Source: Astropecten irregularis (Eukaryota > Echinodermata > Asteroidea > Paxillosida > Astropectinidae). Taken from it: DNA of 64,000 bases. Below, piece by piece: positions 11,401 through 22,200 of the stretch. The stretch is taken from assembly GCA_963971285.1 (NCBI GenBank), contig OZ020250.1:17264783-17328782 (forward strand), written 5' to 3'. How positions within the stretch are numbered: the first letter of the stretch is position 1; every line of letters starts with the position of its first letter. A model generated the notes under the pieces. The model was not told the DNA's origin. It saw nothing but the letters and a program-made list of their open reading frames with translations, and searched no databases. A program made the position numbers and the translations under genes.

Positions 11401-13842
11401 GAAATGTCTAGCTTACGGAAAATAGACTGCCAAGTCCGTATTCTATCTGATGTCAGTGACCACTTTAATGGAATTTTATCGCTTAGCATGAAAATCACAA
11501 AATTGCTTAGTGTAAATGTCTAGCTTACAGAAAATAGACCGCCAAGACTGAATAGCAACTGCCAGTAAACTACTTCCATGGAATTTTAAAGCTTAGCGTG
11601 AAAATCACAAAATTGCTCAGCATAAAAGTCAAGGTATTCAGAAAATACATGTAGTTTGCAACTTAAGTCCAAATGTGATTACTACCGTAAAGTTTTAATG
11701 TTTAGCATGAAGATGATAATGACATTTCATACTTGGTATTTTCTGTGCTGAAGCTGTTAACAACATTCTGAAAATGACCTGATGAGATTGTTTCAATGGC
11801 TAGACTCGAACCCATAACCAGTAGATTGACTACAAGATCTTAAGTACGTCACACCCAGCCACTAAGGCCAGAGCTCTACACAACTTATGTCAACTTCGTG
11901 GTCGTGGTATTACCTCGTTTATCAGCCACATTTTTTGCTTGGGCCCGACATCCAGTTGGTTGGTTTCATCCAAGATTTCTTCGATGCTCAGAGGGAATGT
12001 ATCTCCTTGTTGATGGCGTTGCTGCATCAGGGAAGAAATAACAACAAGATATATCTTTATTCAATCACATCGACCCCCAAAACAAGAGAATCCAGCAGTG
12101 GAATGTTATGGCATTCCAAGCCGCTCAAAAAGGGGATCCTTGGGCGCATTTGATGCCAGCGAACTACGCGCACGGCGCATTATGTACAATGTACACCACC
12201 GTTTCCAAACCGTAACACACTGTTAGCCAAACAGAAACGCAACATTTGCAAAAAACATAGCTAACGGTGTAGAGGAGGTGTTTGCTGAAGTTGGCTAACT
12301 ACATTGCATGAAAGAAGGCCATAATACGCAACATATGTTCGTCGTTTGTCGTGTGTGCGTTCCACTTCAAAATCCAAGCGTAAGGCATACCTCATGAACA
12401 TGTTCTCCAGCAGCCGATTTCACAAAACTTCAAATGTTGCGTAATTTACGCAACATTTTCCTGCCTTGTTTGCACAAGTTATGGCTGTTTCACACATATT
12501 ATGCAACATTTGTACGTTGTATATTAAGTTACGAAACATTTCATGAAATCGGCTGCAGACCCCCCTGTGGAGACTGTGGTAATGTGTGGTAAACAGCTTT
12601 TGTCTTGTGTGGTAAGTGCTGAGGGCATGGCTTAATCAACATGTATTTTGTATACATTATATTTTTGTCATTTGAAAATAAACATTCCTTCATTTTGTGA
12701 GTTGGGTGGAGGAGAGGGAGGGATATCATTACCTTCATGTGGTCAACGATTCTAGCCAGGACACCAAACTTGTACTTAGAGCTGCCTTGCATCATCTTGT
12801 AGTTGAACCCACTGGTGCCCGGTCCACTTCCATGGCTGTTGCCTAGATAGGGAAACAATCAATGAAATCACAGCTTATAAACCCACTCATCTTGTGTACA
12901 AGCAAGTAGGCCCTACTTGTTTAGCAAAGCCAGCACGAGCCTAATTTAATAGTCGAAAATGTCTTTTACTGTTTATTCAAAATGACATGACCAGCTAGCT
13001 GTTTTGCAAACCTGCCAACATTTCAAGATTTCTTACTCAATGGATTGCAACAATCTTATTTTACATGCAAAATGAAAGCAAAAATCTTACTTTCACACTC
13101 AAAACTTCAGTAAATACATATAAAATGCTTGCGAGCAGAGTCAATGGTGGGAAACACATCACACGTATTCAAGATGGCGGAAAGGTAAGTGCTCAAGCGT
13201 TTGATTAGCCCAGCTGTGGTGGCTGATCCGGGTGACGTGACCCGCATTGACCGAGGGACAAACGGGTACCCGGGTACATTTTCCCAGTTAGGTTAATCAA
13301 AAAGTATCTTTTTAATGGTCTCTTCTTTTTTAAACATAGACACTTGTAGAGTTCATAAAGAAAAAAACCATCAAGTTAGGGCAAATTACCACAATCTTTT
13401 GTAAATTGGACCAGCAGGCTTTAATATGCAAAGCAAAGGCCACACATTTTGCTATGTCTACCACTGCCAAATGTTGTGACAAAAGAATGTTGTCAACCAA
13501 GTTCCTAAAAGACCCAAACTTACTATTTCTTTGTTTTTCTTTGTTTTCTTTGTTTTACGGGTAATCATAACCGTAACCGAAAAACAGATGGGTAACCGGT
13601 TACAAAATTATTCTTAAACTTACAGCCCTAGAAGCTACCTATAATGAGATATTTGGACAAGATTTTGAGTAAGGTCCCGAGAGTTGTGAGGCCTCACCCT
13701 TAGGTTTGGCATTTGTAGTCCTTCTCCTCTTAGCCTGCTGTGAGGAGGAGCTTGACGATGGCTTGGGTTTCTTCTCAACGACAGGCTGGGCCAAGGCCCG
13801 TTTGCGAAACGCTTCCCTCTCCCTGAGCAGAGCTGCATCCAT
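8474..13842 (-). CDS. GTF2E2: Transcription initiation factor IIE subunit beta, complete
   Basis: Seven coding exons on the minus strand, in transcript order: 13842-13698, 12842-12733, 12021-11914, 11327-11145, 10114-10021, 9471-9359 and 8590-8474 (stop TGA at 8476-8474). Every border is GT-AG and the phases agree, giving 289 residues, as in vertebrates (about 291). The start is the ATG at 13842, because MDAALLREREAFRKRAL matches the family's N terminus; an in-frame upstream ATG at 13881 is less likely. Then follow a serine- and lysine-rich linker, the first winged helix (YKFGVLARIVDHMK to MWLINE), the second (FYKATFSLRNRKGLQRLL, QQGLGGIMMDEIQESLPN), a conserved RPDKRKVVFFNDKS strand, and a basic C-terminal tail (KFKTHNDHLSGILQDYS). 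TFIIE beta pairs with TFIIE alpha in the RNA polymerase II preinitiation complex in the nucleus and helps recruit TFIIH. Introns are filled with mobile elements. Confidence 0.95.
9064..9233. mobile_element. Family C palindromic MITE
   Basis: The ends are GGGTCGATTTCACGAAGCCC and the inverted TTTGGTGAAATCGACC. It lies in the last GTF2E2 intron. Confidence 0.7.
9610..9905 (+). mobile_element. tRNA-derived SINE-1, copy 2, best tRNA head
   Basis: The tRNA-like part is at about 9792-9867. Box A is TGGCTCAGTTGGTAAGAGC and box B is GGTTCGAATCC. The acceptor arms GGCTGG and CCAGCC can pair. The anticodon arm lacks U33 and is mispaired, so it is not a working tRNA. It lies in a GTF2E2 intron. Confidence 0.75.
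10188..10732. mobile_element. hAT-type MITE with perfect 8-bp target duplication
   Basis: The element starts CAGTGTTGTAT and ends ATACAACACTG. It is flanked on both sides by ATGCTGAA (10180-10187 and 10733-10740). CAG...CTG termini with an 8-bp duplication define the hAT superfamily. The interior is GC-rich and made of repeats of GAGGCCAAGGCC / CCGAGGCCGAG on both arms around an AT-rich core. There is no transposase. It lies in a GTF2E2 intron, 74 bases from an exon. Confidence 0.88.
10755..10935. mobile_element. TTAA family A relic, copy 3
   Basis: Only the left half is recognisable (AAGGCAACTCCATACTCTGG, then ACAGATTCATGGGCAAAA). It lies just right of the hAT MITE in a GTF2E2 intron. Confidence 0.55.
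12150..12405. mobile_element. Family J element, copy 2 (diverged)
   Basis: It shares GAACTACGCGCACGGCGCAT and GGTGTAGAGGAGGTGTTTGC with copy 1. The ends are degraded. It lies in a GTF2E2 intron, next to the element 12410-12556. Confidence 0.65.
12410..12556. mobile_element. Palindromic MITE with GCAGCCGATTTCA ends
   Basis: Left GCAGCCGATTTCACAAAAC, right inverted TTTCATGAAATCGGCTGC, with inner ATGTTGCGTAA / TTACGCAACAT blocks. 147 bp in a GTF2E2 intron. Confidence 0.65.
13255..13629. mobile_element. Family N element, copy 1
   Basis: It shares ACGGGTAATCATAACCGTAA, GGTAACCGGTTACAAAA and the end 'CTTAAACTTACAGCCCT' with the copy at 57632. The TAGGGCTGTAAG-like end suggests hAT. It ends 69 bases from the first GTF2E2 exon. 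Confidence 0.55.
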
Positions 13843-14166
13843 GATGACGAGGGCAGGGCTGGTGGGAGGCAGGTGTCTCAATGCACTGCACCGCTAGAGT
13901 GCTGTTGAGTACAATCGAAATGGTTTATTAAAAATGCTTTTTTTTTCACATTCATCATTCAAAATTTCATGCAGATTTGACCAAAATTTGAGATTGGAAT
14001 ATCTGTACTACTTAAGTTGTTTGTAAAGTTTTTTGATGATAGTTTTTTTTGTTCCAAAGTGACATTCATACAATTTTACAATCATTCCTCAAACTGTCAC
14101 AATTCTCTCATTTTAAGACATTTTGACTTTAATTCAGTGCAAAATAATAGTGTTAGTTATTCCGTA

Positions 14167-14350
14167 GTCGCAAATACCAACCGCAAAGGATTGTTCTAAT
14201 AGGGTGATATGGTGCCATCACAGGGCCATGGAAAAAGTCCATCACAAAAAGAAGTCCTTTTGTTTTTAAGGACTTTTTCCATGGCCCTGTGAAGGCACCA
14301 TAGCACCCTTTTTTAATCCTACAATCCTTTGTGGTTGGAATTTGCGATAT
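14167..14350. repeat. Large foldback 1
   Basis: The left arm (GTCGCAAATACCAACCGCAA ... GGTGCCATCACAGGGCCATG) is the imperfect inverse of the right arm (CATGGCCCTGTGAAGGCACC ... GGTTGGAATTTGCGAT). The centre is an AAAAGAAGTCCTTTTG loop. Confidence 0.85.
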
Positions 14351-14380
14351 GGTCAATGGTTAGTCCCACTTACTGGACCG

Positions 14381-14440
14381 TAACAATTTTTTGACTTCAT
14401 CAGAACTTTTTACGCGACTGATGAAGTCAAAAATCGTTAA
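14381..14440. repeat. Foldback 2
   Basis: TAACAATTTTTTGACTTCAT pairs with ATGAAGTCAAAAATCGTTA. A weaker outer pair, GGTTAGTCCC and GGGACTAGTC, encloses it. Confidence 0.8.
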
Positions 14441-14494
14441 AAAGGAGCTCTAAGCCTAATGGCCCAGGGACTAGTCTATGGTCATCAGTCAAAT

Positions 14495-14564
14495 TAGTTG
14501 CGATGATCGTAACCCTAGGTCAGACAGTCCCAATGTCAGACCTAGGGTTACGATCATCGCAACT
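14495..14564. repeat. Foldback 3
   Basis: AGTTGCGATGATCGTAACCC pairs perfectly with GGGTTACGATCATCGCAACT, extending inward through TAGGTC/GACCTA. Confidence 0.9.
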
Positions 14565-15849
14565 ACAGTCAAATCAATCATCATTTGTTTCCCCTAGAAT
14601 CACAAAAATCATTCATAGAATGCGACACGTCCAAATTTTTATTTCAACAACCGCCAACAATTCTTCGTGCATGCTTTAAAACACAAGAATCATTGTTTAA
14701 AGTAACTAGTAACTAAACACTAAAACAAAACCAGCTTTCACTCCACTCAATAATGACGAGTTGATGATAGTGCGCCCTCACTCAGACCGGTAGGAGTAGG
14801 ACAGACAGTTGTGAAATGTGTGTGAGGAATTTTAAGTGAGATCGGCGAACGTTTTTTGTCTGATTTTCACAGCTCAAGCAAATTATCTTGGTATCATTCA
14901 ATTCCACAAGCACTAACAATTATTCCTAAAACGGATAAAGTACATTTGTCTCACCGAGTCGTCCCGATTTTCTGAAAGATTTTGCTGTTGTACTTTTCCG
15001 CTACAGATTCTGGACGTCGATTCTATAAAAATGTTGTTTACAAGTCTCTTGGTGGCGCTGTTTTATTTCCAAACTTCATGAATTTGTTACAAATTTGAGT
15101 TCGGAGCTGAGTTACATTTGCTGTCGAACAAAAATCTGCAAGCTGCAAGTCAAAAATGGTAAGATTATCTTTCTTAGTTCGGATGATGCTTTTGTTGTTT
15201 GAGAACAGGTTTCCTTTATTCGCATTTAGGCCCTTCTTTGCAGAGACTCGCCGCGACTGAGCAGGGAGCTCGAGCTCAAATTTACTCTCTACTGAACTGC
15301 GTTGCATCCATTTCGGGAAGAAGGCCGAATGATTAAAAATAAAAGAATACCGGTAATCATCAAATTACCACACGGGAAACTGACTGAATTTAGAGGCACT
15401 GGACAAGTCGACCGTGGGACAACTCAACTCGAGACAATTGGACTGCAAAGACAGCTCGACTCCGAGGCCGAGCAGCTCGACCGCAAAGTAAACTAAAGAC
15501 AACTTGACTCCGAGACAAGTCCACTCAACTATGGCCACTCACTGGTGTGCGCTGTGTGCATAAAAGTGTATCAGAATATTTGTAGTAAAGGCTACATCTG
15601 ACATAAAAGGCGGGATTCGATAATAATGACCCCCCCCCCCCCCACCCCCCCCACCAGATCCACCCTTGTGTCAGTGTGTAACTATTAAGGGATTGACAAA
15701 AGCCTGGAACTGTGGAAGAATTCCACTAATTGCCATTACGGAAAAAGCATCATAATAGGGCCTAAAATGCTTTTAAGTTCAAGAATAATCATTGCAGGTG
15801 AAAAACACCTCTTTTATTAAGAATCGCCTTATTTTTTTTACATTTGGAC

Positions 15850-15952
15850 TAGACCAAGTAATTTTTTAATTTTGGGGTTGACGGTCGGTCTAGCTAGACC
15901 ATCCGTCAACCCCAGAATTAAAAAAGGAGTTCAGCACCAAAGTTACTTGGTC
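15850..15952. mobile_element. Palindromic element with 11-bp flanking direct repeat
   Basis: A 103-bp foldback (GACCAAGTAA ... GGGGTTGACGGTCGGTCTAG / CTAGACCATCCGTCAACCCC ... TTACTTGGTC). TACATTTGGAC occurs directly before (15839-15849) and after (15953-15963). A 9-11 bp target duplication would fit Mutator-like elements. Confidence 0.7.
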
Positions 15953-16275
15953 TACATTTGGACATGGTCTGGCGAAATGTTAAACAAGGCAATTTTTAGG
16001 GTCCTGGTTAATCGGACTGGCAATGACTGACTGGTATAAAGTTAACTTCTTTTATTAAGAGTTAAGCTGTGTAAAACATTCTGAAAAGTGAGTTTTACGA
16101 GATGTTTTTCAGCCATTTTTTTTTTTTTTCTTTCAAAATCTCTTTCATTTCCTGAGGGTTTGTACAGCAAATTATGGCTGTCACTGAAATTCTTTCCGCA
16201 ATTGTTAAATTGTTGGTGTTTTTTTTTAAGCTTTTTCTGCGCCACCGGGTTGCATTAGCGGCTACCATTTGAATG

Positions 16276-19200
16276 ATGTCTGAAGTCATGGAGAAGACGT
16301 TCTCCTCAGTGTCTGGGTTCATCATGAATAGCCTCGGCTCAAGGAACATGGACGTGAGTCCTGGATTTCACAATCTCATACGTAGCATCAGGAGAGCACG
16401 ATCCAAGACTGTAAGTTGAACAAAGCTGAAGACCTGGGCCAAATTTTGTGGAATCCGTTACGGCCTATTTTTGTGCTTACGGGCACTGCTTTGTGTGAAA
16501 TCTATTTCAGATTGCTATCTTGGACGTTGCTATGGTGGACGTGGCCTACTGGATCGGTGTATTATGGCAAAGTGTCTTCCTTAGCCACACCGAGCATCAC
16601 AGTCCCTGTGGCTGGGCTTGAACCCATACTCGTACTTCTAATGAGTTCATACCGCCTGGCCTTGACTTGTTGATATTCAGCTTAGTGCTCCTTCCATTTC
16701 ATTTCATATATCTCCTAATTGTTAATTTGTCCCTCTTGCAATGTATAGGAAGAGGAGAAAGTTATCCGTAAAGAGTTGGACCTCTTGAAACTCAAACTTC
16801 AACAGCCTGACACAAGCGTGGTAAGTTCATTCTTTTATTCCAGTCATTAAAAAGTGAACAAAGACAAAGTTACTGGAGCGGGATTCGAACCAGCGACTAC
16901 CTGAATACCATATCAGCACTCTAAAAACTGAGCTATCTATATCTAGCCCTACATGTATGTTGATGGTGTCCCTATTAGTCAATTATCTTTCAGAAGCCAT
17001 GCAACCACTCACATACCACTATATCCCAAGGATCATTGAAGATACAGGCAGCATTAGCAATGCTGCAACCTGAGAAACAGTATATTGGAGATCACTCAAA
17101 GAGGGCACAGGTTTTTCACTGTTTTCAATCATAATCATCAAATAACCACAAGGGAAACTGAGTGGTTAACTTTAAGTCTTTCTTTTCTATTCTTTTTGAA
17201 AAACTTGGACACCGATTTAAAGGTAGTATCATAAGAAATTCTGTGGCTGTTTTTCACTGTTTTCTCAAAAAGTGGGCAACGTATGGGACTGAAATGTTCA
17301 CAGATGACTGTTACTGTATCTGTCTTTTTAATTTTGCCCATAAATCTGTATTTCTTTGATAAAACCATGATGAGTATGATATTACCTTTAAACAAAATGT
17401 TCACAGGTTATTGTAATGATACATGCATCTTGAAAACTAGAAGATTCAAATGTTTACCGGTAAGTGTCTGTTCTCATCAGGCAAAAATCAAGGAATACCT
17501 GGTACGGATCATGTACTGTGAGGTGCTGGGCCACTCAGCCGGGTTTAGCTACATTCACGCCATCAAGCTTGCCCAGCAGGGATCACTGGCTACCAAGAGA
17601 GTCGGTAAGAGTTCTAGGACCTTTCTCAAAGCTTGGCTCCAGCTCAGGCTCCGGCTTCGTCTCAGTAATCCATCTAGGCTGAAAATATAGGTTGTGGTTT
17701 TTCATTGAAGCTGAAGCTCTGTTTTCCTTTTCAAACCAGAGAATCTACTTCAGAACCGCAGCCAAAAGCTTCTATTTTAATACTCGTTATTTTAGAATGG
17801 ATTCACAAAATGGTGCCAGAGCCTGAACCTGAGCCTCCATTTCGAAAAGGACCAAAGTATGCACCATGAATTGATTTTAGGGGTGTACCAGACAAAGGGG
17901 CATAGGTGGCGAAGTGCGTTAGGCACTCACCTCTCACTAATGTGGCCCGGGTTCAATCCCGGCTTGGGTCATATGTGAGTAGAGTTGTGAATTGGTTCTC
18001 TCCTATGCTACGAGGGTTTTTCTTCGGGTTCCGGTTTTCCTCCCTCCACAAATATCAAACTCAGGCGATCTCAGGCTGTGCTCCTTGATCATGGGTTGAA
18101 GTGTGCTGGCAGCCAAAGGCGCCGCTCTCAACTCGATCACGTTGTAGCCGCATCCTTCGCAATTCAGCACTGGACATATTGTAATTGCTGGGCACCTGGA
18201 AAACAGTGTCTCGTTGAGAGGTTACCCCATGGTAAACAAGAAATGATTATATGAAAACAAAATGTTTACTCTACCAGAGCATGAACATAAATGAACTGGC
18301 AACCTCATACTCTAGCACTCCTTCTGTCTGTAACCGTGTAGTCAACCATGGTTTCCAAATTCCATGACGTCATTGTCTCCTAGGTTACCTGGCAATCTCC
18401 CTGTTCCTCCATGAAAACCACGAGCTGATCCTTCTCCTGGTCAACACCATCCAGCGTGACCTGAGCAGCTCCAACATGCTGCACAACTGCATGGCGCTGG
18501 CTGCCGTATGCAAGCTGATTGGCTCAGAGATGGTACCTGCCGTCCTGCCATTGGTCGAAGATAAACTCAAACATTCAAAGTAAGATTTATGTAAAGCATT
18601 TCTGCATCACTTTACTTCCATTACTCTGGACGTTTTTTCGGCATGTTTTCACAGGAGAGGAATTATCCACGGAGTTACATTGTTCACAGTAGAAAATGGC
18701 ACAAAAGATCATGCCAAAGGCAGGGTTATCATGCAATGGCTTGGCCCAACTTATGTGATAAAACTGCATTGTAATTTTAGTCAGGAACATTGATATGCAC
18801 TTGCAATGAAACTATTAAGTTTGTGTACTAGACATTCATATGGGCTTTAAACTGGGATTAGGGTTAGGGTTCGGTGAGCCAAACGTTTGCCTTAAACTGT
18901 CCCATGTGGAATGAATAAAGAATTTTTTAGTTGACTTTGAATTGAATTGAATTGAATTGAATTGATATGACATCTTCGCTAAGTTGCTCAATGTTTTTGA
19001 CAATCAACAGGGCTCTAGTCAGGAAGAAGGCAGTCCTAGCCTTGCGCTCCTTGTACTCCAAGGCACCTCACATGTTACAGAATCCAGACGCTCTTTTCAA
19101 GCAAGCGCTGTGCGATCGGGATGAGGCTGTGACCAATGCTGCTCTCCATATCCACAGCGACCTCATTAAGGTAACCTTTGTGACCTTACCACTAAGTTCC

Positions 19201-22200
19201 AAGGACTTACGTTGGTATATCCTTAAAGATTCAAGACCTTGAAAAGTGTAATCCAGTTTTAAAATGAGTTGTGTGTGCTGTCACTTGAACCTTGTCAATT
19301 GGAGGGCAGTTCTTTAGCAAACAGTGTAATCGTGAAGTGCATCTAGACTCCCTGCTGCATAAGGTAACCTACTTTTAGTAGAAGAAGGGTACTGATTCAG
19401 CAATTAGTCTGACCCTACAATATCTTATAAACTCTGACAGCATAAGGACAGCTTCCAAGTGGTAGGGCAGTTATTTAGCTAGCAGTCTGACCCTACAATT
19501 GCTTACAGCCTCCATGCTGCATAAGGTAACCCTCCTAGTGGCAGGGCAGATATTGAGCAAGCAGTTTGACCCTACAATGCCTTACAGATATAAGGTAACC
19601 CTCCTTGTGGCAGGGCAGTTATTGGGCAAGCAGTCCGACCCTACAATACCTTACAGACACCCTGCTGCATAAGGTAACCCTCCTAGTGGCATGGCAGTTT
19701 TTGAGCAACCCTACAATGCCTTACAGACTCCCTGCTGCATATAAAGGTAACCCTCCTAGTGGCATGGCAGTTATTGAGCAACCCTACAATGCCTTACAGA
19801 CACCTTGCTGCATAAGGTAACCCTCCTAGTGGCAGGGCAGTTATTGAGCAACCCTACAATGCCTTACAGACTCCCTGCTGCATAAGGTAACCCTCCTAGT
19901 GATAGGGCAGTTATTGAGCAAGCAGTCTGACCCTACAATACCTTACAGACTCCCTGCTGCATAAGGTAACCATCCTAGTGGCAGGGCAGTTATTGAGCAA
20001 GCAGTCTGACCCTACAATACCTTACAGACTCCCTTCTGCTTTTAGAGGTAACCCTTCCAGCATTTTTAAGAATTTGTAATAGCTGTACCCTCATTATGAA
20101 CCTTTTGTGAGTACAGGACACCATCTTGTCCCTTTTCTTTGCTCAGGAGAACCCCGCTGCACACAAGCAGTTGGTGCGCCCTCTTGTGGCTGTTCTCAGA
20201 CAGGTCGTGGGGCACAAGCTGTCATCGGACTTTGAGTACCATGGCATCTCAGCTCCCTGGACGCAAATCCGCATTCTCAAGATGCTGGCCAGACTAGGAG
20301 CTGGGGACGAGTAGTAAGTACAGAGTCATTGTGATGTTTATTGTGGTTTTAGTTTTGTGAATTTCCAGGTCTTTGATTGTGTGTTTTTGTGTGTGAAAAT
20401 TTGACCCTTTACTGTTTCACTGAGAGGGACTGTTTTACATAAGTTGCACTATTTATAGTGAGCATATAGCATCTTTGCAACGAGGGTGTTGCTCAGCTGG
20501 GATATGGTGACTGCTTATCTTTGCTCGTCAGAAGCCACCAAACCATTCATGTACAAAATATTGATTTTTATGCCGATTCACCCGGTTGTCAGATTATGGC
20601 TAGCCACAGGGAAGTTTTCTGGTATCAAGAGTTGTAATCTGGGCAAGTCGTGATCTGTTGCAGAGTGTGCGCCCAAATTCCTGTTTTCTTCTAATCGCAA
20701 AGAAGTTTCAGAATTTTAAAAAGACAATTGTAGCATTTCACGTCAGCCTCACAGATTACCAAGTGTTCTATGGATGTCAAATGGTTGCCACTGAGGTGCC
20801 ATATAAACTGTGTCCCTGCCAGAGTGTTCTGATGACACTTGCTCTTCCCTTCTCTTTACCAGCTATAGTAGTTTAATGTACGACCTCTTGGATGACATCA
20901 TCCAGCAAACATCGGCTCTGAGCCACAACATCGCCTACGGTGAGTCCTGATAACAAACCAAGTTTGTCAAGAAGACATTAGACATGATTTAGCCAATGCC
21001 TGCTCGGTCATTATGAACATATCCCCTCTAGGCCACTCTATCCAACATGACAGTCCTTAGCTCCTACTACTACTACTACTACTACTATGTCAAGAAGACA
21101 TTAGGCATGATTTAGCCAATGCCTGCTCGATCATCATGAACATATCCCCTCCAGGCCACTCTATCCAACATGGCAGTCCTTAGCTCCTACTACTACTACT
21201 ACTACTACTATGTCAAGAAGACATTAGGCATGATTTAGCCAATGCCTGCTCGATCATCATGAACATATCCCCTCCAGGCCACTCTATCCAACATGGCAGT
21301 CCTTAGCTCCTCCTCCTACTACTACTACTACTATGTCAAGAAGACATTAGGCATGATTTAGCCAATGCCTGCTCGATCATCATGAACATATCCCCTCCAG
21401 GCCACTCTATCCAACATGGCAGTCCTTAGCTCCTACTACTACTACTACTACTACTATGTCAAGAAGACATTAGGCATGATTTAGCCAATGCCTGCTCGAT
21501 CATCATGAACATATCCCCTCCAGGCCACTCTATCCAACATGACAGTCCTTAGCTCCTCGATACTGTCTATACCAGTGTCCCTCTTCCAGGGCTGGAAATA
21601 AGGTTTGGTGAGGGCAAGGCCAATTTTCCATTGCAAGGGGCACTTACATTGGAAATCATAATGTCTATGGAAACATTTGCAGGGGGCACGAAGGCCAAGA
21701 ACCAGGGCAACAAAGGCCATGGCCTCCGTGGGCTCTGTTTATTCCCACGCTTGCTCTTCCGTATTGCTAATGTAGTTTGTTTGATTTCGACCACGTTTTC
21801 TTGTTCCGTGGCATGGTTCCTAGAGAATTACTTTACTTGCTAAGTTGCTAGTAGTTCTGAGTGAATGTTGTGTCCTTCTAATGTCAGCCTTCTAGCTCAT
21901 AGCTTATTGACAGAGTTTGGGCAATCCTACATACCAAACGGGTCTCTTTCTTCTCTAATCCTTATTCTCTCAGCTGTGCAATATGAATGCCTGATCACTA
22001 TTGCCACCATCCACCCACAAGAGCAGCTCCTGACGAAAGCTGCCCAGTGCATCAGCAAGTTCCTCAAATCCTCCAATTACAACCTGAAATACATGGGTGA
22101 GTATCGGTGCCACACTGTTCTTGTCTGATCTACGACCTCTGACTTACGTAGTGGTGTTAAATGGTTTCCCCTATTCATTGTCAAAGGCTTACACTTGTAT

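Larger units (their letters stand above)
13843..16275. promoter_or_regulatory. Divergent GTF2E2/AP4E1 intergenic region
   Basis: This 2.4 kb separates the start codons of GTF2E2 (left) and AP4E1 (right), so both promoters and 5' leaders must lie here unless leader exons are more distant. I see no TATA box or CpG-rich core that I can place with confidence. Contents that can be recognised are a cluster of foldbacks at 14167-14564, a poly-C run at 15631-15655, a short SINE-end fragment at 15352-15390, and a palindromic element at 15850-15952. The transcription start sites are not assigned. Confidence 0.4.

Noticed and set aside
16042-16349. Lys-rich open frames upstream of AP4E1
   Set aside because: They run antisense over the AP4E1 start exon and arise from a poly-T tract at 16120-16130.
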